30,275 nt of DNA from the NCBI GenBank assembly GCA_028684915.1, contig JAQUEZ010000067.1, positions 1-30,275 on the forward strand. Direction: 5' to 3'. Below are positions 17,033-26,268 of this stretch, piece by piece. The notes under the pieces are model-generated. The model was not told where the DNA came from. It saw only the letters and a list, made by a program, of their open reading frames with translations, and ran no database searches. This DNA comes from Desulfobulbus sp. (GTDB lineage: Bacteria > Desulfobacterota > Desulfobulbia > Desulfobulbales > Desulfobulbaceae). The first letter of the stretch is position 1. Every line of letters starts with the position of its first letter. Both the position numbers and the translations under genes were made by a program.

Positions 17033-18088
17033 ATGTTTACTCAGTCCGTCGAATTTACCCCTCCCTCTTCCCCCGCCGTGGTACCGGGGGACAACGATGT
17101 TTTTTTTTCGATCCAGGCAATCAACGAATCGGTCAAAGCCAGTTCTGCCTGGGTTGGTCTGCTTCGCCAGCAAATGGCCAAGGTCATTATCGGGCAGCAG
17201 CATCTGATTGAACGTCTCCTGGTCGGGCTGCTCACCGGCGGCCATATCCTGCTCGAAGGCGTACCCGGGCTCGCCAAAACATTGGCGGTCAAGACCCTGG
17301 CCACAGCGATCCAGACGGATTTTCGACGCATCCAGTTTACTCCGGACATGCTGCCCGCAGATATCATCGGCACGGAGATCTACAACCCACAGGATACCTC
17401 GTTTGTGGTCAAACAAGGGCCAATCTTTGCGTCGATGATCCTGGCCGACGAGATCAACCGGGCGCCTGCCAAGGTCCAGTCAGCTCTTCTTGAGGCCATG
17501 CAGGAAAAGCAGGTGACCATCGGCAACCAGAGCTTCAAGCTGCCGGACCTCTTCCTGGTGCTGGCCACGCAGAACCCCATTGAACAGGAAGGGACCTATC
17601 CCCTGCCCGAGGCTCAGATCGACCGGTTCATGCTGAAAGTGGTCGTGACCTACCCGACCATGGCCGAGGAGCGGCAGATTCTCGATGCCATGGATCACAC
17701 GGATTCATTTATTCCGGTGCATCCGGTGGTGAGCCCCGCTGACATCCTGGCCGCCCGTAAGGTTGTCGATTCCATCTACGTGGATAACAAGATCAAGGAT
17801 TACATCGTCTCCCTGGTGCAGGCCACCCGCGATCCCAAGGCCTATCAGCTGGACCTGCAGGAATATATAGAGATGGGCGCTTCTCCGCGGGCAACCATCA
17901 ATTTGAAGGCTGTCTCCCGCACCCTGGCCTATCTGGCTGGACGCGGCTACGTGATTCCCGATGATGTCAAGGCGGCGGCTTTGGATGTAATGCGGCATCG
18001 GTTGCGGATCAGTTATGAAGCCGAGGCCGAGGCAATTACCAGTGAAGATATCATCCGCAAAATTCTTGAGACCGTACCGGTTCCGTAA
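17033..18088 (+). CDS. moxR: MoxR-family AAA+ ATPase of the aerotolerance operon
   Basis: The 351-residue protein has the MoxR arrangement: Walker A GVPGLAKT at 76-83, Walker B LADEINRA near 137-144, the ALLEAMQEKQVTIG segment, sensor 1 ATQNPIEQEGTYPLPEAQIDRF near 178-199, and a C-terminal lid with the SPRATINLK motif. MoxR ATPases act as chaperones that remodel VWA-domain partners. AAAGGAG (17021-17027) precedes the ATG. A roughly 30-residue N-terminal extension before the core is not conserved in the family. It is the first gene of the seven-gene unit, with 5 nt before the DUF58 gene, and is the likely energy source for the VWA proteins encoded downstream. Confidence 0.93.
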   Translation: MFTQSVEFTPPSSPAVVPGDNDVFFSIQAINESVKASSAWVGLLRQQMAKVIIGQQHLIERLLVGLLTGGHILLEGVPGLAKTLAVKTLATAIQTDFRRIQFTPDMLPADIIGTEIYNPQDTSFVVKQGPIFASMILADEINRAPAKVQSALLEAMQEKQVTIGNQSFKLPDLFLVLATQNPIEQEGTYPLPEAQIDRFMLKVVVTYPTMAEERQILDAMDHTDSFIPVHPVVSPADILAARKVVDSIYVDNKIKDYIVSLVQATRDPKAYQLDLQEYIEMGASPRATINLKAVSRTLAYLAGRGYVIPDDVKAAALDVMRHRLRISYEAEAEAITSEDIIRKILETVPVP

Positions 18089-18093
18089 GCGTC

Positions 18094-19008
18094 ATGGAAC
18101 AGCAGCGCACCAAAGAAATCCTGAAAAAGGTCCGCCAAATCGAGCTCCGCACCAACCGCTTGGTCAACGACAGCCTGGCAGGCGACTATCATTCCGTGTT
18201 CAAAGGCAGCGGCATGAACTTTGACGAGGTCCGGGAATATGTGCCGGGAGACGAAATCCGCACCATCGACTGGAACGTCACCGCCAGGACCGGTATCCCC
18301 CATGTTAAAAAATTCACCGAGGAGCGAGAGTTGACCATACTCCTGTTGATCGACATCAGCGGCTCGGGTGAGTTTGGATCCACCACCGCATCGAAACGGG
18401 AGATGATGGCGGAACTGGGATCGGTGCTCGCCTTTTCCGCCATACGCAATAATGATAAGGTTGGGCTGATCCTTTTCACCGATTTTGTCGAACTCTATAT
18501 CCCGCCGAAAAAAGGCCGCTCGCATATCCTGCGAGTCATCCGGGAAATCCTCTTTTTCCAGCCCCAGGGCAACAAGACCGACCTGCGAATCCCGCTCGAT
18601 TTCGTGGGCCGAGTTTGTAAACGTAAAAGCGTGGTTTTTCTGATCTCCGATTTCTGCCTGCCTGGTGATTTCGGCCTGAGCCTCGAAGCGCTCCAACCCA
18701 AACTCCGCGCTGGCAATAAACGGCACGACCTGATCAGCATGATCGTCTCGGATCCGCGCGAACACCAGCTCCCCGATGTTGGCCTGCTGACCCTTGAGGA
18801 TGCGGAAAGCGGCCAGCAGGTGGAATTGAACACCTCCGATCCACGCATCCGTCGCGACTATGCAAAGATTGCGGCCCAACGTCAGACAACGGTCTTAAAA
18901 ACGATCCGCACCGCCGGAATCGATGTGCTCAATCTCTCCACCGATCAACCGTATCTCCCTTCACTCCTCGGATTTTTCAGGACAAGAAAGAGGAGGCTGG
19001 GTCGATGA
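18094..19008 (+). CDS. DUF58 (VWA-like) protein of the aerotolerance operon
   Basis: The 304-residue soluble protein has the DUF58 signature between 38 and 75: GSGMNFDEVREYVPGDEIRTIDWNVTARTG then HVKKFTEEREL. A VWA-type metal site follows at D87, S89 and S91 (DISGS), and the fold continues to LSDFCLPG-like strands near 190. DUF58 proteins pair with MoxR ATPases in many genomes. It starts 5 nt after moxR, with no strong ribosome site, so it probably depends on translation of moxR. Its stop codon overlaps the next start (ATGA). Confidence 0.9.
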   Translation: MEQQRTKEILKKVRQIELRTNRLVNDSLAGDYHSVFKGSGMNFDEVREYVPGDEIRTIDWNVTARTGIPHVKKFTEERELTILLLIDISGSGEFGSTTASKREMMAELGSVLAFSAIRNNDKVGLILFTDFVELYIPPKKGRSHILRVIREILFFQPQGNKTDLRIPLDFVGRVCKRKSVVFLISDFCLPGDFGLSLEALQPKLRAGNKRHDLISMIVSDPREHQLPDVGLLTLEDAESGQQVELNTSDPRIRRDYAKIAAQRQTTVLKTIRTAGIDVLNLSTDQPYLPSLLGFFRTRKRRLGR

Positions 19009-19652
19009 AACATATCATAACAACCATGCTGCTCATCGTGTCCCTCCTGGCACTCTCAGGGACTGTGGCATGGTGCAGCGAAGAGTCCCCTTCTTCCTCC
19101 CCCCCATTGAAACTCCAGAATGCGCCCCTGGCCACGCAGAGCAGCCAGCAGGTCGAGGAGATACATGACATCAAGGGGCCGGTACCTGTATCGGATATTC
19201 CACGTTTCCTCATCCCGGCCCTTGCCACCATTGCCCTCCTGATTATTGCGGTCCTGGTGTTCTTTTTCCTGAAACGACGAAGAAAGCCAGCAGTGATAGG
19301 CTCTCCGCCGGATGTTATTGCCCTGGCGGAATTGGATCAGGCGCGAAGCCTGATGGCACAGCCCCTTATCTACGCGGAGCGGATTTCCGCTCTCCTGCGG
19401 CAGTATATAGAATCCCGTTTTCAGATTCGTTCCACCAGGCAGACCACCCGGGAATTTTTTTCCGGTCTTAAAAGCGACGCAACCATTGCCGGGGCAGGCA
19501 TTGCCAACCATGCCGGCGACCTGCAGGAATGCATGGAACAGTGCGATCTGGCAAAATTCGCCCACGGCACCCCGAATCAGGAAAGGATGCTCGGGATGGA
19601 CCGGGCTGTACGCGATTTTATCGAGACAACCCGGCAACGGGAGACTCCATGA
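19005..19652 (+). CDS. DUF4381-like single-pass membrane protein of the Bat operon
   Basis: The 215-residue protein has a signal-like hydrophobic N-terminus (about 4-24), a Ser/Pro-rich stretch, the IHDIKGPVPVSDIP motif (53-66) and one membrane segment (about 67-89) ending in KRRRK. The soluble C-terminal part is helical, with LRQYIESRFQIRSTRQTTREFF. This is the architecture of DUF4381 proteins that sit between DUF58 and batA genes. The start overlaps the DUF58 stop by 4 nt. Its role is unknown; a scaffold for the Bat complex in the inner membrane is a reasonable inference. Confidence 0.82.
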   Translation: MKHIITTMLLIVSLLALSGTVAWCSEESPSSSPPLKLQNAPLATQSSQQVEEIHDIKGPVPVSDIPRFLIPALATIALLIIAVLVFFFLKRRRKPAVIGSPPDVIALAELDQARSLMAQPLIYAERISALLRQYIESRFQIRSTRQTTREFFSGLKSDATIAGAGIANHAGDLQECMEQCDLAKFAHGTPNQERMLGMDRAVRDFIETTRQRETP

Positions 19653-19771
19653 GAGGTTTTTGATGAACAGTACGGGAATACTTTTTTTGTGCATCACCGC
19701 TCAAGGAGACGATGCTGTTGTCCTTGCATGCACAAGACTTTTGACTGGTTTTCTAGCTAAGGAACAGGCTG

Positions 19772-20758
19772 ATGCGCTTTCTTACTCCTGAACTGCTGTG
19801 GCTCCTGGTCCTGCTGCCGCTGCTTGCCCTGATCAGGGGCAGAAGAGGCTCTGCCACGGCCCTTATCTTTTCGACCACAGCCATCGCCGCGACCCTGGCC
19901 CAGGGACGACGGACCAGTGCCGGCCATATCCTCATGGCCATACGGCTGCTGGCGATCGGGCTGCTTATCGTCGCACTGGCTCGGCCCCAGCTGGGCAATA
20001 CCACCACGGAGATCAACGCGAGCGGTATCGATATCCTCCTGGCCGTGGATGTATCGGGTTCGATGCAGGCCATGGATTTTACGCTGCACGGCAATCCCGC
20101 CAACCGCTTGGATGTTGTCAAATCGGTGGTCGCCCAGTTCATCGACGCCCGTCCCAATGACCGGATCGGCTTGGTGGTCTTTGCCGGAAAACCGTATATG
20201 GTCAGCCCGTTGACCCTGGACCATGACTGGCTGCGCAAGCGGTTGGAGGCCTTATCCATCGGTATGGTCGAGGATGGCACCGCCATCGGGTCGGCAATAG
20301 GCGCTGGGATCAACCGGCTGCGTGAGAAAGATGCCAAGTCACGCATCATGATCCTCCTCACCGACGGGATGAACAATGCCGGCAAAGTACCGCCTCTGGT
20401 TGCGGCCGAAGCGGCGGAGACCCTGAAAATAAAGATCTATACCATCGGAGCTGGTACCAGAGGTGAGGCCCCGATGCCGATTATCGACAATTTCGGGCGA
20501 AAACGACTGGTTATGGCCAAGGTCGATATCGATGAAGAGACCCTGACCAAGGTCGCGCAGATGACCGGAGCCCGCTACTTCCGAGCCACGGATACCCAAT
20601 CCCTGGAGAAGATCTACGATGAAATCAACACCATGGAAACCACTACTCGAACCGTAAAAAACTTTGAACATTACCGGGAGCTTTTCCCCCCATTCGTAAT
20701 AGCTGCGCTGCTGCTGTTCGGCTTTGCACTGCTGCGGGATCATAAACGTCTGCCTTGA
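19772..20758 (+). CDS. batA: BatA: membrane-anchored VWA-domain protein
   Basis: The 328-residue protein begins with a membrane segment near 7-22 and another near 52-70 ending in LARPQLG, a hallmark of Bat VWA proteins. The VWA domain has a complete MIDAS: DVSGS (D93, S95, S97), T170 in EDGTAIG and D198 in LLTDGMNN. A final hydrophobic segment lies near 307-322. AAGGAA (19759-19764) precedes the ATG. It is separated from the DUF4381-like gene by 119 nt, the largest gap in the operon. It probably binds a protein partner through a divalent ion in the periplasm or at the membrane face. Confidence 0.93.
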   Translation: MRFLTPELLWLLVLLPLLALIRGRRGSATALIFSTTAIAATLAQGRRTSAGHILMAIRLLAIGLLIVALARPQLGNTTTEINASGIDILLAVDVSGSMQAMDFTLHGNPANRLDVVKSVVAQFIDARPNDRIGLVVFAGKPYMVSPLTLDHDWLRKRLEALSIGMVEDGTAIGSAIGAGINRLREKDAKSRIMILLTDGMNNAGKVPPLVAAEAAETLKIKIYTIGAGTRGEAPMPIIDNFGRKRLVMAKVDIDEETLTKVAQMTGARYFRATDTQSLEKIYDEINTMETTTRTVKNFEHYRELFPPFVIAALLLFGFALLRDHKRLP

Positions 20759-20775
20759 TGCCTGAAGGAACTGTT

Positions 20776-22746
20776 ATGACTTTTGCACAACCACTCTGGA
20801 TCATCGCGGGCCTCATCGTCTGCATAGGTTTTCTGTTGCTGTTCCGCAACCTGCAGGCAAGGCGTCAGGAGACCCTGGAAAGATTTGCCGCTGCCCATCT
20901 GCTGGGCCGATTGACCAGGAACGTTTCGACCAGAAAACAATTCACCAAGAAATTCATCCTGCTCCTGGCGCTGTTTTGTTGTTTCCTCGCCCTTGCCCGT
21001 CCCCAATACGGCTTCAGATGGGAGGAGGTTAAACGCAAAGGGATCGACATCCTTTTTGCCATCGACACCTCCAAAAGTATGTTGGCCGCAGATATCAAAC
21101 CAAATCGGCTGGAACGGGCTAAACTTGCCGTCATGGACTTCATTGATCAGCTGGACGGTGATCGGGTCGGTCTTCTCCCCTTTGCCGGATCCGCCTTTTT
21201 AATGTGCCCGTTGACCGGAGATTACCAGGCTTTTGCAACCTCCCTCAATGCGGTTGATACAACCATTATCCCCAAGGGGGGAACCGATATCGCCGCAGCC
21301 ATCCGCGAAGCGGCGTCTGTCCTCAACAATGAAGCCAACTACAAACTGCTGGTTCTGATCACCGACGGTGAAAATCTTGAGGGAGATGCACTGCAAGCAG
21401 CACAAGAGGCCGCAAAAAAGGGGATGCGGATCTTCACTGTCGGCGTGGGGAGCAGAGAAGGGGAGATCATTCCGGACGCCGAGGGTGGTAAAGGGTTTAT
21501 CAAGGATGCTTCTGGAAATTTCGTGGTCTCGCGCCTGGATGAAACGACGCTCACGCAGATTGCCGAAAAGAGCGATGGCCTCTATGTTCCCCTAGGAAAC
21601 AAGGGCCAGGGCCTGCAGACCATCTATGAGAAAAAACTCTCGCTGGTTCCGAAAGAAGAACTGACCGAACGTCGGCACAAGGTACCGCTGGAACGTTTCC
21701 AGTGGCCTCTGGCGGCAGCCATCGGACTACTGACCCTCGAATTCATGATGAATACCCGAAAATCCAAGCCGTTCAAATTGCCCTTCAAATTGCCGTTTAG
21801 AAAGAGTTCGCAACCCGGCAGAGGAGAGAAGCTGGCTGGCATCCTGCTTCTCCTCATCCTCTCCAGCCTCTCTTTTTGGCCCGCAGCTTTGCATGCCGCC
21901 GGGGGGGAAGAGGCGTATAATAAAGGCGATTATCCCAAGGCCCTGGACCACTACAGTCAACTGCTGAAAAAACATCCGGACGATCCGAGGATCCAGTTTG
22001 ATTTTGGCACCGCTGCCTATAAAAACAAAAAGTTCGACGAGGCCCTTGCCGCCTTTAACGGGGCGCTCAAAAGTAACGACTTGGATCTGCAACAAAAGGC
22101 GTACTACAATCGCGGGAACGCTCAGTGCAAAAAAGGCGAGGAAACTCTGAAAACCGACGCGCAGCAGACCTTGGCCCAATGGCAGGAAGCGGTTGATTCG
22201 TACACCGCAAGCCTTGAGTTGCAACCCAATGATCAGGACGCCCTCTATAACCGCAAGCTGATCCAGAAAAAGATGGAGGCGTTGAAAAAACAGCAGGAAA
22301 ACAAACCCCAGCAGCAACAGAAACAGCAACAGGATCAAGACAAAAAGCAAGAATCGAAAGAGACAAAAGACAACCAAGAGGGCTCAAAACAGGATGCTCA
22401 GGGGCAGGCTCCCAAGCAGCCAAACCCGCAGCAAAAACCTGATCCGGAGCCGAACGGAAAAAGTGGCGGAGAAGAGAAAAAGGACGACTCTATGCAATCG
22501 AAGGATAACGAGTCGCAACAACAAGCCGCCACCCAGGCACAGGAAGCAGCGCAGGAAGCAAAAGATGCAGCAGCCGCCAAAGCCAAGGCAGAAGCCCGCA
22601 TTGATGATCAACGTCGCAAAGAAGGAAAAATGACCAGAGAGGATGCGGAGCAGTTGCTCAACAGTCTGAAGAACGAGGAAGGCAAGGTGTTGAATTTCGT
22701 GCCGACCGGTGAACAAAACAACGACGAACCAAGGAGAGACTGGTAA
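20776..22746 (+). CDS. batB: BatB-BatC fusion: VWA domain plus TPR and Q/K-rich tail
   Basis: The 656-residue protein starts at ATG 20776, which has AAGGAA at 20765-20770. Two earlier in-frame starts (20755, 20758) overlap the batA stop and are less favoured. The first 330 residues are BatB: two N-terminal membrane segments, the LARPQYGF motif, MIDAS DTSKS (D97, S99, S101) and a LITDGEN strand. A membrane segment follows near 325-340, and a second hydrophobic, signal-like segment near 352-372. About 375-500 is a TPR region (AYNKGDYPKALDHYSQLLKK and repeats), normally the separate BatC protein. Residues 505-615 are low-complexity Q/K/E-rich, and a conserved-looking tail MTREDAEQLLNSLKNEEG ends it. 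The fusion keeps the VWA and TPR parts at fixed stoichiometry. Confidence 0.9.
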   Translation: MTFAQPLWIIAGLIVCIGFLLLFRNLQARRQETLERFAAAHLLGRLTRNVSTRKQFTKKFILLLALFCCFLALARPQYGFRWEEVKRKGIDILFAIDTSKSMLAADIKPNRLERAKLAVMDFIDQLDGDRVGLLPFAGSAFLMCPLTGDYQAFATSLNAVDTTIIPKGGTDIAAAIREAASVLNNEANYKLLVLITDGENLEGDALQAAQEAAKKGMRIFTVGVGSREGEIIPDAEGGKGFIKDASGNFVVSRLDETTLTQIAEKSDGLYVPLGNKGQGLQTIYEKKLSLVPKEELTERRHKVPLERFQWPLAAAIGLLTLEFMMNTRKSKPFKLPFKLPFRKSSQPGRGEKLAGILLLLILSSLSFWPAALHAAGGEEAYNKGDYPKALDHYSQLLKKHPDDPRIQFDFGTAAYKNKKFDEALAAFNGALKSNDLDLQQKAYYNRGNAQCKKGEETLKTDAQQTLAQWQEAVDSYTASLELQPNDQDALYNRKLIQKKMEALKKQQENKPQQQQKQQQDQDKKQESKETKDNQEGSKQDAQGQAPKQPNPQQKPDPEPNGKSGGEEKKDDSMQSKDNESQQQAATQAQEAAQEAKDAAAAKAKAEARIDDQRRKEGKMTREDAEQLLNSLKNEEGKVLNFVPTGEQNNDEPRRDW

Positions 22747-24614
22747 TGACCCATCGTGGATTTCGACTGATTTTGACCAGATCGAAAACAGACCGCCTGC
22801 TGTTTACCCTGTTTTTCCTGGCCATCGCCTGCTTTGCCTCCACACGTTGGTGCCAGGCGGAAACCACTGTTTCCGCCTCCCTGCATCCTGCATCATTCAC
22901 GGTCGACAGGGGCACAATCCTGACCGTCACCGTCAATGGCAGCGGATCGGCCGAGATTCAGCTCCCCGTTGTTGCAGGCGTCAGCTTTCAGGGACGGGGG
23001 AGAAGCACCCAGATGCAGATCGTCAATGGTTCGCTTTCTTCCTCTGTTTCGTATACCTACCAGGTCGAGGCGGAACATCCCGGGACCTATACCCTGCCCG
23101 CCATCAGCGTATCCATCGACGGCAGCACCCTGACGACCAAGCCGATTACCTTTGAAGTCACCGCGGCAGGAGGAACTTCCCCCAGACAGGGCGGGACCGC
23201 TGCCCCTTCAACCGATCCGAGTGTTGGTGGCAACGAAAAAGTTGCCTTTCTCCGCATCAGTGAAATCAAAGGCACCAGTTGGGCTGGCGAGAGCATCCCT
23301 GTTCGGATCACGGCGTATTTCCGCCAAGGTATAAAAGTCAGACTGAACACCTTGCCCGTGCTCAAAGGCAATGACTTTGTCATACCGCAACTGGATCAAC
23401 ATCCTCGACAGACCGAGGAAACCGTTAATGGAACCGTCTACTCGGTACTCACCTGGGAGAGTTCGATCTCCGCTGTCAAGGAGGGGCAACGGACCCTGTC
23501 GGTGGAACTTGAGGCGACGTTGCTGTTTCCCCATCGAAGAACCCCCTTCCCAGGGTTCGGTGATCAGGACGATTTCCGGGACGATATTTTTCAGAATTTC
23601 TTCGGGGGATTCGAGAGCAAGAACATCAAAGTGGCCAGCCAGCCGATAAGCATCGAGGTGAAGCAACTGCCCACAGACCATCAGCCGCATGATTTTTCCG
23701 GCGCCATCGGCCATTTCAACCTGTTGGTCGAGGCCAAGCCAACCAAGGTGGAAGTGGGCGACCCTATTACCTTGGATATGACCGTGGCTGGCGAGGGAAA
23801 TTTTGATCGGGTGGAAACACCAAAATTTTCCGAAGACCCAAAATGGAAGACCTACCCTCCTTCTGCCGAATTTAAAGAGGGAGACCACCCCACCCAAGGA
23901 AAGAAACATTTCGAACAGGCAATTGTGGTCAAGGACGATCAGGTCACCGAGATTCCACCTGTTTCCTTTGTCTATTTCGATCCCGCGACGGAACAGTATG
24001 TCACCTTGACCAGCCCACCGATCCCGCTCTCGGTGAAACGCGGCCAAGCGGTGGAAGTGGCGATGAAACCATCCGCCTCTGCCTCGCCGGTGCCAGCAAC
24101 TCCGAAGACAGAGCCGAAAGGACAAGCAATCGCCGGTCTCGCTCCGAACCATCTACACATGGGAGGTCTGCAGAGAAAGATCATCCCGTTGTATGCTCGG
24201 CAATGGTTTGTTCTCTTGCTTGCCCTGTGCACACTCCTGATCCTTGCTGTATTTCTCTGGAAGGCACGTCTGAAATATCTGAGGAACAATCCGGAGGTAC
24301 GCCAAAAGAAAGAGTTGGAGGAACTTTTCGCCAAAAATATGGCTGAAATCAGGCAAGCGGCGGACAACAACGACAGCGGGAAATATCTGGGAGCATGCCG
24401 AACAGCTATCCGGGAAATACTCGGCTGCTCCTGGCAGATCGAACCGTCGATAATCACCCTGGCCGACCTGCAGGCACGACTGCCTCCATCCTCCAGCCTC
24501 ATTGTCCTTTTTACGGCGGCAGAACAGGGCGCCTATGCCAAGCACACCCTTTCGGCTGCGCAGATACGTCAGTACTCGGAGCAAATCGAGAAGGAGCTTG
24601 CCGAACTTCTATGA
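22746..24614 (+). CDS. batD: BatD: large periplasmic/membrane protein of the aerotolerance operon
   Basis: The 622-residue protein starts on the last base of the batBC stop (TAATG) and has AAGGAG at 22731-22736. A signal peptide (hydrophobic about 18-32, ending near WCQAE) leads to a long beta-rich periplasmic region with the BatD-type repeats: an ASFTVDRGTILTVTV start, a PVVAGVSFQGRG segment and later GDPITLDMTVAGEGNFD near 340. A Pro/Ala-rich linker comes before a membrane segment near 487-507, then a cytoplasmic helical tail with EELFAKNMAEIRQAA. The length is normal for the family. It is the probable periplasmic scaffold of the complex. Confidence 0.88.
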   Translation: MTHRGFRLILTRSKTDRLLFTLFFLAIACFASTRWCQAETTVSASLHPASFTVDRGTILTVTVNGSGSAEIQLPVVAGVSFQGRGRSTQMQIVNGSLSSSVSYTYQVEAEHPGTYTLPAISVSIDGSTLTTKPITFEVTAAGGTSPRQGGTAAPSTDPSVGGNEKVAFLRISEIKGTSWAGESIPVRITAYFRQGIKVRLNTLPVLKGNDFVIPQLDQHPRQTEETVNGTVYSVLTWESSISAVKEGQRTLSVELEATLLFPHRRTPFPGFGDQDDFRDDIFQNFFGGFESKNIKVASQPISIEVKQLPTDHQPHDFSGAIGHFNLLVEAKPTKVEVGDPITLDMTVAGEGNFDRVETPKFSEDPKWKTYPPSAEFKEGDHPTQGKKHFEQAIVVKDDQVTEIPPVSFVYFDPATEQYVTLTSPPIPLSVKRGQAVEVAMKPSASASPVPATPKTEPKGQAIAGLAPNHLHMGGLQRKIIPLYARQWFVLLLALCTLLILAVFLWKARLKYLRNNPEVRQKKELEELFAKNMAEIRQAADNNDSGKYLGACRTAIREILGCSWQIEPSIITLADLQARLPPSSSLIVLFTAAEQGAYAKHTLSAAQIRQYSEQIEKELAELL

Positions 24615-25426
24615 AAATTAGAAAACACGTAAAATTTCTATTGGCAACTTGCATCTTCCTGACCACCTTTTGCGCCATAGCCGGGCCCGCGGCACTCGCT
24701 GTTCCTCGACAATCTGCGGAAATTCTCTTTCAACAGGGCAATAACCTCTACGAACAGGGCAAATATCAGCAAGCTCTGCAGATCTTTACCAGCATCGTTA
24801 CCGAAGACGGATTCTCCGGGCCGCTGCTGTATAATCTGGCGAACTGCTACGCCCAGACTGGGCAGACCGGCCAGGCCATTCTCAATTACCAAAGGGCACT
24901 GCGTCTCTCGCCTGGAGATGCCGATATTCAAGGCAACCTCGATCTTCTGCGAAAAAACAACGGCCTATTCCAGGAAGACCGGCCATTGACGCAACGGATG
25001 GCCTCCTTGCTTACCTTCGATCAATGGACCTTGTTGGTTGGACTTTTTTTTGTTCTTTTTACTCTCGCGATCCTCCTTGAGTTACGTTTTTCTACCGCCC
25101 AATACCTAAAGGGCTGGATCGGCGGAATCTGTCTTCTCGGCACGGTCATAGCGATAGCGGGGGCCTTTTCCCAGTATCGGCAGCAGGATGAGGCCGTAGT
25201 CACCAGCCCCGATGCGCACTTACTCCTTTCCCCGTTCCCGTCAGCGGCATCCACCGGAACCATCCAGGAAGGCCGAGCTGTTTATCCTACGACAAAACAT
25301 GGGCAATTTACCTTCATTGAAGACCAATCAGGCCGCACCGGTTGGATCGAAACAAAGGCAATCACATCAATTATGGCGGTTGTTGCCCCATCGCATAAAA
25401 TGCCAAATCAATCCGATGCGGACTGA
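24611..25426 (+). CDS. batE: BatE: TPR membrane protein with SH3-like tail
   Basis: The 271-residue protein starts at ATG 24611, overlapping the batD stop by 4 nt; the open frame extends much further upstream inside batD but lacks a better start. A signal-like segment (about 9-30) is followed by TPR helices (QQGNNLYEQGKYQQALQIF, LLYNLANCYAQTGQTGQAI, 34-105), membrane segments near 138-158 and 168-186, and a small beta domain (about 195-252) resembling a bacterial SH3 (SHTGWIET-type ending, here GRTGWIETK). This is the BatE arrangement. It is the last gene of the operon; a hairpin follows at 25502-25539. Confidence 0.88.
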   Translation: MKIRKHVKFLLATCIFLTTFCAIAGPAALAVPRQSAEILFQQGNNLYEQGKYQQALQIFTSIVTEDGFSGPLLYNLANCYAQTGQTGQAILNYQRALRLSPGDADIQGNLDLLRKNNGLFQEDRPLTQRMASLLTFDQWTLLVGLFFVLFTLAILLELRFSTAQYLKGWIGGICLLGTVIAIAGAFSQYRQQDEAVVTSPDAHLLLSPFPSAASTGTIQEGRAVYPTTKHGQFTFIEDQSGRTGWIETKAITSIMAVVAPSHKMPNQSDAD

Positions 25427-25501
25427 TTGATGCCCTTCTGAAAATGCCTTACCGTAACCCCAAAAAGACTTTTGAGAAAATGAGGACGTTAACGGACAAA
25501 A

Positions 25502-25539
25502 AATAAAGCCCCCAATCCTTAAGGAAAGTGGGCTTTATT
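25502..25539. terminator. Bidirectional hairpin terminator after batE
   Basis: AATAAAGCCC (25502-25511) pairs perfectly with GGGCTTTATT (25530-25539), with an inner TCCTTAAGGA palindrome. On the minus strand it is followed by a run of six T; on the plus strand the T run is short. It probably ends the bat transcript and possibly another from the right. Confidence 0.65.
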
Positions 25540-26005
25540 GGACTTCTTTGGATGTCACTAAACTGTGAAATGGTGGTGGCGCCGGGAAGTGAAGGTTTCG
25601 CTCACAACTTACTAATATATAGCCATTATTACGATAATCACAGACATTAATAGCTCGCTCGTAGTCACCAGTGGCCGAAAAATGGCCGAATTGGTGGCTT
25701 TGTTCGAGATATCGTCATGAAGCAAACGAAAAATTGACTATTATCCAGTCAGGTTTGAAATTCCTGTTCGGGGGTATTTATTGCCGCTAGAATGGGTTAG
25801 GCTCCTCAAGTTCAGGATTTGAAATATCAGTTTGATATTTCTTCCTCATAGCTGTTCGATTGTTGATTACGCTGAACAAATCAATAATTTTTTTTAAAAA
25901 ATGTAATAGTTGTGCCAAGAATTTATCCAGCGCACTTTTGCAAATGCTGCAATTATGTAAATAAATTCAAATATTATCCAACGCAGGAACTTTTTTCGGG
26001 TAGCT

Positions 26006-26137
26006 AATATTGATGGTCTCGTAAAAAGTCGAAAATTGAACGCCCATACACTACATGTAGCTATTGATCGTGCATAATGATCCTATATATTGATTTCAAA
26101 TCTTCGCGCCGAGACTTTTTACGACTTCATCAATATT
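26006..26137. repeat. MITE-like element with 25-bp terminal inverted repeats
   Basis: AATATTGATGGTCTCGTAAA (26006 on) and the inverted ...TACGACTTCATCAATATT (to 26137) form 25-bp arms that match at 22 positions. The interior is noncoding and AT-rich. The TCGTAAAAAGTC core is shared with the elements at 12456 and 14300, suggesting one dispersed family in this genome. Confidence 0.7.
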
Positions 26138-26196
26138 CAAATCCAACGCTCCACTTGTTCGCTTTTTCCTTGGAACCAAACACCGTCAAGATTATG

Positions 26197-26225
26197 TTGG
26201 TAACCCACTGAATAATCAGTCTAAT
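26197..26225 (+). promoter_or_regulatory. Possible promoter of the histidine kinase gene
   Basis: TTGGTA (26197-26202) and TCTAAT (26220-26225) are 17 nt apart, with five of six -10 and four of six -35 matches. It lies 43 nt upstream of the TTG start. Weak evidence in AT-rich DNA. Confidence 0.3.
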
Positions 26226-26268
26226 TTTCAACAGCAACCAAGACATATGAACACAGGGGGAAGGAATC

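Larger units (their letters stand above)
25427..26268. other. Gene-poor region between bat operon and histidine kinase
   Basis: The stretch holds the hairpin at 25502-25539, a perfect 9-bp inverted repeat GAAATATCA/TGATATTTC at 25821-25841 and the 132-bp repeat element at 26006-26137. A minus-strand frame of about 55 codons (about 25553-25720) ends just before the hairpin but has no start codon or ribosome site. No gene is supported. Confidence 0.5.

Noticed and set aside
19663..19791. Small plus-strand frame in the gap before batA
   Set aside because: It has no clear ribosome site and overlaps the batA start; its residues show no family pattern.
25553..25720. Minus-strand end GGCGCCACCACCA followed by a terminator-like hairpin, resembling a tmRNA or tRNA 3' end
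   Set aside because: No T-loop consensus, no matching 5' acceptor strand and no anticodon or tag region could be found upstream; the same DNA also has an open frame.
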